From assembly GCF_041088075.1 (NCBI RefSeq), contig NZ_JBGCVY010000025.1:20163-84162 (forward strand): a stretch of 64,000 nucleotides of DNA, given 5' to 3'. The DNA comes from Mucilaginibacter_A sp041088075. GTDB lineage: Bacteria; Bacteroidota; Bacteroidia; Sphingobacteriales; Sphingobacteriaceae. The notes under the pieces are model-generated. The model did no database searches. It saw only the letters and a program-made list of their open reading frames with translations, and was not told where the DNA came from. The translations under genes were made by a program, and so were the position numbers. Numbering within the stretch: the first letter of the stretch is position 1; each line of letters starts with the position of its first letter. Below, in pieces: positions 57,807 to 64,000 of the stretch.

Positions 57807-58193
57807 CTATTTTTGTCCCGCCAGCAAATCCCGAATTTCTGTTAGCAGCATTTCTTCTTTGGTTGCCTTCACCTCAACCGCCACCACAGGTTGTTTCCTT
57901 TGCACTTTGTTGATGGCTTGGATGATCAGAAACAGCGCAACGGCCACAATTAAAAACGCAATCACCTGTGATAAAAAGTTGCCATATTTAATGGCCGTTC
58001 CGGGGATGACCAACTGGCTTAAGTTGGATAATTTTGCCGCTTTTAAAGCAGGCGTTAAAATGGCCGGCGTGATGATATCATCCACCAGCGAACTTACAAT
58101 TTTACCGAAAGCGGCACCGATAACCACACCAATCGCCAGATCAATTACATTCCCTTTTAAGGCAAATGCTTTAAATTCACTCAAAAATCCCAT
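57807..58193 (-). CDS. mscL: Large-conductance mechanosensitive channel
   Basis: 128 residues from the ATG at 58193; an in-frame upstream start would add 37 implausible residues. Canonical MscL: EFKAFALKGNVIDLAIGVVI and GAAFGKIVSSLVDDIITP (first helix), FLIVAVALFLIIQAIN (second helix) and a C-terminal helix KEEMLLTEIRDLL. Opens under membrane tension to release solutes in osmotic downshock. Confidence 0.96.
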   Translation of the reverse strand: MGFLSEFKAFALKGNVIDLAIGVVIGAAFGKIVSSLVDDIITPAILTPALKAAKLSNLSQLVIPGTAIKYGNFLSQVIAFLIVAVALFLIIQAINKVQRKQPVVAVEVKATKEEMLLTEIRDLLAGQK

Positions 58194-58312
58194 AATTATT
58201 GTTTTTAAAGTTAAAAAATTAATATTGTGAAAGTTAGTAAAATCCATCGTATAACAACGAAAAATATACTGTAAAAAAAGCATTCCAACTTTAGGTATCT
58301 TCAATTTTAATG

Positions 58313-58320
58313 TATTTTTG
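58313..58320 (+). promoter_or_regulatory. Putative -7 element TATTTTTG
   Basis: Fits TAnnTTTG only 9 bases before the rpoN ATG, which would give a nearly leaderless transcript. A decayed core (TAAAAAAAGCAT, 58272-58283) lies upstream. Confidence 0.3.
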
Positions 58321-58329
58321 GGCCTCTAT

Positions 58330-59808
58330 ATGTTAAGACAAAATCTACAACAAAAACTACTTCAAAAGCTTTCGCCGCAGCAAATCCAGTTTATCAAATT
58401 GCTGCAGGTGCCCACTGTTTCTTTGGATGCGCGCATTAAAGAGGAACTGGAGGAAAACCCCGCGCTGGAAGATTTGAGTTTGACCAATATGGCCGAGCCG
58501 GTGGAAGAATATCCCGACCGCGACCCGGACGACGATAATTTCAACAAAGAAGAAAGCAGCGGCGAAGAGTTCGACGAGTTTAACATTGACGAATATTTGC
58601 AGGAAGACAACCTGAACGACTACGGCAGCCGCTTCGACCAAAACGGAGACGATGACGAAGAGCACAAAGAAATGCCGATTGCCATCCAAAGTTCGTTTTT
58701 CGATAAGCTGCAAAACCAGTTGGACTTGCTTCCTTTATCGGATAAAGATTTCAGGGTTTGCCAGCAAATTATTGGCAGTTTAGACGACGACGGTTATCTG
58801 CGCCGCCCGATCATGTCCATCACCGATGACTTGGCCTTTTCTCAAAATGTCATGGCCGAGGACGAGGAAGTGGAAGATATGTTAAAAGTGATCCAAAGCT
58901 TTGACCCAGCCGGTGTTGGTGCGCGCGATTTGCAAGAATGTTTGCTGATCCAATTGCGCAGGAAAGACATCAACATTCCGGTGATCAAAAAAGCAATACA
59001 AGTTGTAGAGCATTATTTGGATGAATTTACCCGCAAGCATTACGATAAGCTTGAAAAATCCCTGAACCTGCACGATGATGAACTAAAGGAAATCGTTGCC
59101 GAGATTTTAAAACTCAACCCAAAGCCTGGCGATTCGAACGAGATCAACACCAAGCAAATGCAGGTGATCCCGGATTTTCATATCCGCAACAGCGATGGTG
59201 TTTTGATTTTGACTTTAAATGCCAAAAATGCACCGGAACTGCGCGTGAGCCGCTCTTACCAGGATATGTTTCAGCATTACGATAAATCGGCACAAAAGGA
59301 CAAGAAGCTGAAAGAGGCCGTGCAGTTTGTGAAACAAAAGTTGGATTCGGCCAAATGGTTTATTGACGCGATCAAACAACGCCAGCAAACGTTGCTGAAA
59401 ACGATGAACGCGATTATGCATTACCAATATGATTTCTTTTTAACGGGCGACGAGAAAAACCTTCGGCCAATGATTTTAAAAGATATTGCAGATAAGATCG
59501 GGATGGATATTTCTACGGTTTCGCGGGTGGCCAATTCTAAATACGTGCAGACAGAACATGGCACTTATCTGCTTAAATCTTTCTTTTCGGAAGCTATACA
59601 AACGGAAAGCGGCGAAGAAGTTTCTAACAAAGAAGTAAAAAAAATATTGGAAGAAAACATTGCCAAAGAAGATAAACTGCACCCTTTGGCCGATGAAAAG
59701 CTGACCGAAATTTTAAAAGACGCCGGTTACAACATCGCCCGAAGAACCGTTGCCAAATACCGCGAGCAGATGAATATTCCGGTGGCGCGGTTGCGGAAAG
59801 AGCTGTAA
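58330..59808 (+). CDS. rpoN: RNA polymerase sigma-54 factor
   Basis: 492 residues from the ATG at 58330. Region I (LRQNLQQKLLQKLSPQQIQF, glutamine-rich), an acidic region II (EYPDRDPDDDNFNKEESSGEE), core-binding domain, and the DNA-binding end with the RpoN box ARRTVAKYREQ preceding MNIPVARLRKEL. Needs AAA+ activators, none of which lie in this window. The long acidic region II (residues 55-105) is usual for Bacteroidota. Confidence 0.95.
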   Translation: MLRQNLQQKLLQKLSPQQIQFIKLLQVPTVSLDARIKEELEENPALEDLSLTNMAEPVEEYPDRDPDDDNFNKEESSGEEFDEFNIDEYLQEDNLNDYGSRFDQNGDDDEEHKEMPIAIQSSFFDKLQNQLDLLPLSDKDFRVCQQIIGSLDDDGYLRRPIMSITDDLAFSQNVMAEDEEVEDMLKVIQSFDPAGVGARDLQECLLIQLRRKDINIPVIKKAIQVVEHYLDEFTRKHYDKLEKSLNLHDDELKEIVAEILKLNPKPGDSNEINTKQMQVIPDFHIRNSDGVLILTLNAKNAPELRVSRSYQDMFQHYDKSAQKDKKLKEAVQFVKQKLDSAKWFIDAIKQRQQTLLKTMNAIMHYQYDFFLTGDEKNLRPMILKDIADKIGMDISTVSRVANSKYVQTEHGTYLLKSFFSEAIQTESGEEVSNKEVKKILEENIAKEDKLHPLADEKLTEILKDAGYNIARRTVAKYREQMNIPVARLRKEL

Positions 59809-59823
59809 ATCAGCAAAATGTCA

Positions 59824-59867
59824 ATGCTTCTTTTATCGGCTAAAATTTAGTGCGGTAAAAGAAGCAT
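59824..59867. repeat. Short paired core, 44 bp, between convergent genes
   Basis: ATGCTTCTTTTATC (59824-59837), 16 bases GGCTAAAATTTAGTGC, GGTAAAAGAAGCAT (59854-59867). The TGA stop of the PorP gene reads directly into it. Confidence 0.92.
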
Positions 59868-60877
59868 CACCAAAACCTTCTTGGGCAAACCACTTTGTAC
59901 AAATTATTGAGCATCACGCCCAAAATAATTTCGTGTGTGCCATTGCTTACGGTGTTTAGGTTGGATGTGGTATGATCGTAAGCATAGCCCACATTTAAAA
60001 AGCTGCCGATATTTATGCCCGCCATTCCGGCAATGGCATCGTTGTGCCGGTAAGAAGCACCAATCCAAAAGCGGTCCTGAAAAGCCAGTTTCATATTCAC
60101 ATCAAAAGTAGATGGCACCGGGTTTACATATTTAAACATCACCGAAGGCAACAAGGTAATATCTTCTGCCAAAAACAGCTTTACGCCTGCCGTTACAAAA
60201 TAATGCGGCACGGTTTTGCTTTGGTTGTAGTTGGAATTGGAAGAGAAAAACAAGGTTTGCGGCAACACCTGCTGTGCAGAAACGCCAACAAAATACCGGG
60301 CAGAATAGGCCCAAACGCCCAAGCCCAAATCCGGTTTGTACTGGCTGTTTTGGCCGTTTGCAATGGCCGGGTCGAGCGCATTTTCCAACGTGATCTGGCT
60401 GGTGTTCAAATTGATACTGGCCAAACCTGCTGCCACGCCTACGGCAATATTCAAGTTGCTGCTGATGCCGAGGTGGTAAGCATAAGTCAAGTCATAATTA
60501 TTTTGGGTGATTGGCCCGGCCTTATCAGAAACCAAAGTAAAACCGATACCATGGTGCGGTGCTGCGGCCTGATAATCCTGCACGTACGACCGGCTCATCG
60601 GGTCATCGTTTGCGCCGGGCTGGCTCATCGCATCACCCTGAATAAACTTATTGCCGATGGGCGTTTGGATGGTAAAATACATCGTTACAGGCGCACCATC
60701 CAGGCCCGACCATTGGTTGCGGTAGCCGGCTTTGATATCGGTGTAACTTTCAATCCCGGTTATGGCCGGGTTGATGAGGTAATTGTTAAAAATATACTGG
60801 GTATATTGCGGCTTTTGCTGCGCCCACGTTCCAATTGCACAAAAAATAAATAGAAAAGTAAAAATCGGTTTCCTCAT
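59867..60877 (-). CDS. PorP/SprF family type IX secretion system membrane protein
   Basis: 336 residues. Signal peptide FTFLFIFCAIGTWAQ, then QKPQYTQYIFNNYLINPAIT, the standard PorP/SprF start, and beta-barrel strands ending with FW-rich sequence (YKVVCPRRFW). These outer-membrane proteins anchor type IX substrates carrying type-B C-terminal domains. The neighbouring gene, 3 bases upstream on the same strand, encodes exactly such a substrate. Confidence 0.92.
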   Translation of the reverse strand: MRKPIFTFLFIFCAIGTWAQQKPQYTQYIFNNYLINPAITGIESYTDIKAGYRNQWSGLDGAPVTMYFTIQTPIGNKFIQGDAMSQPGANDDPMSRSYVQDYQAAAPHHGIGFTLVSDKAGPITQNNYDLTYAYHLGISSNLNIAVGVAAGLASINLNTSQITLENALDPAIANGQNSQYKPDLGLGVWAYSARYFVGVSAQQVLPQTLFFSSNSNYNQSKTVPHYFVTAGVKLFLAEDITLLPSVMFKYVNPVPSTFDVNMKLAFQDRFWIGASYRHNDAIAGMAGINIGSFLNVGYAYDHTTSNLNTVSNGTHEIILGVMLNNLYKVVCPRRFW

Positions 60878-60880
60878 CGC

Positions 60881-63800
60881 TTATCTGATAATGGTGATCG
60901 GGCCTGCCATCCTGCTTCTTCCGCTGCCGGGGTTGATAACATAATAATAGGTTCCCACTGGTAATTCTGCCCCTTTATAACGCCCGTCCCAAGGTACGGC
61001 ATATCCTTTAGAGTAATAAATTTGCTGCCCGTAACGGTTGTATATTTCTACCGTAACATTTGGATAGCTGTCTAAATTCTGGATGTTCCAAATATCGTTG
61101 ATGCCATCGTTATTAGGTGTAAAAGTATTTGGGATTACCGGCGCTTTTAATACGGTTACCACAACTTCATTTGTTGTAGTACAGCCATCGGCAGAAGTTA
61201 CCGTGAGTTTGTAAGTGGTATTTGCCGTTGGCCGGGCAACCGGGTTTAAAATATTATCAGCGTTTAAACCGGCAGAAGGTGTCCATTTATAAGTTAAATT
61301 ATTTCCTGATGCTGTTGCGTTCAGCTTAACACTTTCCCCCTCGGGAATCAAAATATCTTTGCCTGCGTTTGCTTTTGGTGTTGGATAAACCGTGATTTGT
61401 TTTGAAACCGTATCGGCGCAGCCATTTTGTGCCGTAAAAATATAGGTGATGGTTTGGATGCCCACTCCTGCCGCTGCCGGGCTGAACAAGCCCGAAGCCG
61501 AAATGCCTTTGCCCGAAAAAGTACCAGTTCCGTTAACACCGTTCACTTCTGCGGCGACAACCTGAAAGGGGTCAATTTCTGCACAAGTACTGGCTGGGAT
61601 GGCTAACGAAACCTGTGGGTCGGCATTAACGGTAACCACCTGCATTTTTTCATCTACACAAGTGATGCCCGAATAAGCGCGCATTAAAACAGTATAGTTG
61701 ATGGTAGCCGGTGCATGAAAAACCGGGTATTGGTGGCTGTACAATTTGTCGGTTTCGGGGCTGTCGTCCGTTTCAAACTGATTAGGATGGTTGACATAAT
61801 CGTAATAGATTACCACCTTGCTCAGCTTTCCAAAATCAACAGAAGATTTATTTCTGATCATCAGTGCCTGTTTGCTGCACATGCTGCCGGTATTTAAAAC
61901 GGTAAAATCAGCTTTTGGCGTTGCCCCGTTTACCGTAAATTTTATCGTAGTATCGGCAGAACAACCATCGGCAGAAGTAACCGTCAGTTTCACCTGGTAA
62001 TCAGCGGCGGCAGTATATTTATGCTGCGGGTTTTTTTGGGTAGAAGTATTGGGGTTGGCCGGGGTTGCAGCGGCGTCGCCAAAATCCCACAGATAGGTAA
62101 AACCTGATTCGGTATGATCGCTGATACTGCTTTTATCGGTAAAATTTGCGTACGTATCTGACAGACAAATTTTGGGCAAAACAAAATCAGGCACAGGCAG
62201 CGGATGGATGGTTATCGGAACGCCAACAGAATCGCTGCGGCAACCTAAATCGGTGTAAGTAATTAATTGAACCGTGTAGTTTCCTGCATTTTTATAAGTA
62301 TGCTGAAAAGGCGCATTACTCGTTTGCGTCTGCTTCGTTCCGTCGCCAAAAATCCAAACCCAACTGTTGATTTTGCCTTCTGCGGAAGTGGATTGATCGG
62401 TAAACGTAACCGCTTTGCTGGGACAATCGGGACTGGAAAGGGAAAATTTGGAAACCGGCCTGGCATAAATATGTACTTTTTGCGAATCCAGAGCCGAAGT
62501 ACAACCGTTGGAATTGGTAACCATTAAAGTGGCTATAAAATCCCCGGATTGTTTGTAACTATGAGTTGGGTTTTGTACGCTTGAAGTTGTGCCATCGCCA
62601 AAATTCCAGCTCCAGGCTTTGATGGTTGCCCCTGCCCCGGTGCTTTTATCGGTAAAACTTAAAGTGTCCGACGGGCAATTTTGGGCCCGGGCAGTAAACG
62701 CAGCAACCGGATTATCATAAACCGTAAAATCAATATTCACTTCTTCATACGTTCCGCAGGCATCCGCAATGGCATTAAAAGCTTTCACCTTTACATCAAA
62801 TAAGCCAGGTTTTGGATAAGAAACCGGTTTTGGGTAACGGTACGTGTACAAAGGCTTGTTGTCTTTGATTGTCTGGCTTACCAAGGTTGGATTATTATCG
62901 GTAAAAACAGCATCGCCATTTTGCGGGTCCCAGATAATTTGTTTGGTTTGGAACGGGAGCGAAACTTCCAACCTTACATTGTTGCCAACACAAGTGCTTG
63001 CAATGCTGTCGCCAACGCTGTTTTTAAGCTGTACAAACTCGTTAAGGTTTTTCAAGTTTGTCCCGGCCGAGTAACCGTACGATTCGGCATTGCCAAAACC
63101 ATAAGCAATGGCGTTAAAACCAGTTGAAGCCTTGATGTTGTGCGTGCCCGAAGCAACCGGAAACTGCCCGTAAGCATAAGCTGCATTTCCCGGTACGGAT
63201 TGAAAACCACCGGCAGGTTTCGAACCGTCAATCGTAAAACTTGGCGCAGCGGAAGCGGCAATAATTACGTTGATATAACTTTGCAAAATACGGTAAGCCG
63301 TTGGCGAATAAAGCGTTACGTTGTTTACAATTTGCTCAATCGGGTTCAGGTAGATCATTTCCGGGTCGCCCACATCGGCACCGGGCGGCGGCGTAGTTGC
63401 GCTGGAATTGGTTTGCGTAATAGCATATTGCACTACCTGGATCGGTTTATCGGCACTGATCACATTGGGCGTTGTGCTGTTAAATTCGTAGTAAAAACCA
63501 TTGGTAAAAGAAGCATTGCTTAAAACCGTTCCGTTTAAAGTTACTTTGGTAGATGGGTCGCTGATGATGATCCGGAAAGTATCATAAGGCCGGTGGCTGA
63601 GCGGCGCGCTTACATAATTTCTGCCCCAGGAGGCGGTTGGATAAACCTGCTGAAAAAGGTTATCCGAAGAAGTTGTAAAACCATTGCCGATATAAATTTT
63701 ACTGCTTCCGGAAAAAACCGCGATCCTTTTGCAAACATTTGTGCCAGAACTGATGGAACGGATGCGCGTGCCGGTCAAATCCGTAGCCGACAAGCCCTGG

Positions 63801-64000
63801 TAAAGTTCGCCTTTTTTTAGGTTAAGGGTGAAAGGCACATTTGCTGCCTTTCCGCTCAACAAAGGCGCGGCGGGCGTTACTTCAACCGTTGTAGAATCTT
63901 CGGTGGCAACAACCACAAAGGCAGAATAAGAGTTGCCTTCGTTGGAACGCTGGTTGTAATTAATTGAGTAATAATCTTTGGCCAGCGTATTGACCGGCAA
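60881..64000 (-). CDS. PKD-repeat surface protein with T9SS type-B CTD (5' end outside window)
   Basis: At least 1039 residues; the frame is open at the window edge and the first codon visible (TTG) is probably internal. The N-terminal visible part (about 1-330) resembles the IgGFc-binding-protein domain: SAFVVVATEDSTTVEVTP, NVCKRIAVFSGSSKIYIG and ADKPIQVVQYA. Three PKD domains follow (WSWNFGDGTTSSVQNPTHSY near 460, VWIFGDGTKQ near 550, YLWDFGDA near 640), then Ig-like modules and the type-B CTD (NTFTPNNDGINDIWNIQN ... VEIYNRYGQQIYYSKGY). Secreted by the type IX system and attached with the PorP/SprF partner downstream. A core copy at 63505 is read NASFTNG. Confidence 0.9.
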   Translation of the reverse strand: MPVNTLAKDYYSINYNQRSNEGNSYSAFVVVATEDSTTVEVTPAAPLLSGKAANVPFTLNLKKGELYQGLSATDLTGTRIRSISSGTNVCKRIAVFSGSSKIYIGNGFTTSSDNLFQQVYPTASWGRNYVSAPLSHRPYDTFRIIISDPSTKVTLNGTVLSNASFTNGFYYEFNSTTPNVISADKPIQVVQYAITQTNSSATTPPPGADVGDPEMIYLNPIEQIVNNVTLYSPTAYRILQSYINVIIAASAAPSFTIDGSKPAGGFQSVPGNAAYAYGQFPVASGTHNIKASTGFNAIAYGFGNAESYGYSAGTNLKNLNEFVQLKNSVGDSIASTCVGNNVRLEVSLPFQTKQIIWDPQNGDAVFTDNNPTLVSQTIKDNKPLYTYRYPKPVSYPKPGLFDVKVKAFNAIADACGTYEEVNIDFTVYDNPVAAFTARAQNCPSDTLSFTDKSTGAGATIKAWSWNFGDGTTSSVQNPTHSYKQSGDFIATLMVTNSNGCTSALDSQKVHIYARPVSKFSLSSPDCPSKAVTFTDQSTSAEGKINSWVWIFGDGTKQTQTSNAPFQHTYKNAGNYTVQLITYTDLGCRSDSVGVPITIHPLPVPDFVLPKICLSDTYANFTDKSSISDHTESGFTYLWDFGDAAATPANPNTSTQKNPQHKYTAAADYQVKLTVTSADGCSADTTIKFTVNGATPKADFTVLNTGSMCSKQALMIRNKSSVDFGKLSKVVIYYDYVNHPNQFETDDSPETDKLYSHQYPVFHAPATINYTVLMRAYSGITCVDEKMQVVTVNADPQVSLAIPASTCAEIDPFQVVAAEVNGVNGTGTFSGKGISASGLFSPAAAGVGIQTITYIFTAQNGCADTVSKQITVYPTPKANAGKDILIPEGESVKLNATASGNNLTYKWTPSAGLNADNILNPVARPTANTTYKLTVTSADGCTTTNEVVVTVLKAPVIPNTFTPNNDGINDIWNIQNLDSYPNVTVEIYNRYGQQIYYSKGYAVPWDGRYKGAELPVGTYYYVINPGSGRSRMAGPITIIR

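Noticed and set aside
62124..62160. Core-like sequence ATACTGCTTTTATCGG in the PKD protein, and similar TGCTTTTATCGG at 62640
   Set aside because: Both encode the common PKD segment FTDKS; protein family sequence explains the similarity.
714..63516. The 12-base word as a replication-polarity or recombination signal (KOPS- or Chi-like)
   Set aside because: Such signals show strand bias along a replichore. Here the hand count is 26 against 22 on the two strands, with frequent inverted pairs.
1..64000. tRNA or rRNA genes
   Set aside because: I looked for TTCGAATC/TTCAAATC T-loop words with acceptor stems and for rRNA core sequences in the spacers and found none; a covariance-model search would settle it.

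Overview
The window looks like chromosomal DNA of a Bacteroidota bacterium, most likely of the Sphingobacteriales (Pedobacter/Mucilaginibacter-like). The evidence is a short primary sigma factor without region 1.1, a PorP/SprF protein next to a T9SS type-B CTD adhesin, an LptD - amidase - MlaD cluster, DUF5723 and DUF4412-type proteins, TlpA with an N-terminal DUF4369-like part, and promoters of the TAnnTTTG type. Gene density is about 89% and base composition looks like the low forties in % G+C (estimated by eye). I saw no rRNA, tRNA, CRISPR array, prophage or complete IS element.

Layout. 1-3813: end of homoserine dehydrogenase, then a three-gene membrane glycosyltransferase/deacetylase operon. 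4086-8515: DUF5343-like protein, a mini-lipoprotein, a TMEM175-type channel, a 2-oxo acid dehydrogenase E2 and CinA. 8679-13334: envelope genes (LptD; amidase and MCE/MlaD divergent from it). 13650-17918: RNase Z, STAS protein, PurC, PhoH, SAM hydroxide adenosyltransferase. 17997-23010: coiled-coil membrane protein, ABC exporter, beta-CASP nuclease, lipoprotein, EF-Tu-like small protein. 23534-27719: SerA, SerC, Rpe, a 34-residue membrane protein and RpoD. 28029-35244: RluA-type synthase, response regulator, TlpA-like protein, GatB and an unusually long AlaS. 35930-38285: MerR regulator, lipid kinase, phosphoesterase. 38405-42567: a helix-hairpin-helix beta-barrel protein directly followed by ComEC. 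42649-46839: secreted proteins, an MBL hydrolase, an aldose epimerase-like protein and a HigBA locus. 46937-55882: PriA, DUF423, membrane proteins, a zeta-toxin-like kinase pair, DUF5723, TsaB, YidD, RnpA, RpmH. 56000-64000: ChaN, small antitoxin-like genes (one frameshifted), MscL, RpoN, PorP/SprF and a PKD-rich T9SS substrate that runs off the edge.

The outstanding feature is a short non-palindromic word, 5'-ATGCTTCTTTTA-3' (reverse TAAAAGAAGCAT). By hand I count about 48 exact copies in 64 kb, plus many one-base variants; chance alone would give far fewer than one. Copies occur on both strands in nearly equal number. About 36 are in the roughly 7 kb of intergenic DNA or touch a stop codon, and 12 are inside coding sequences in several reading frames. 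Many copies share an extended AT-rich right flank (consensus YCGGYATAAATTTGGTG). Some form inverted pairs just after genes, and several are the inner arms of about 150-bp palindromic elements whose ends read GCCTGTTTAAATT / AATTTAAACAGGC. Density, strand balance, pairing near gene ends and spread into genes resemble DNA uptake sequences of Haemophilus and Neisseria. The window also carries ComEC next to a ComEA-like HhH domain fused to an outer-membrane barrel. A MITE/REPIN-type origin is the main competing explanation; both are set out in the findings.
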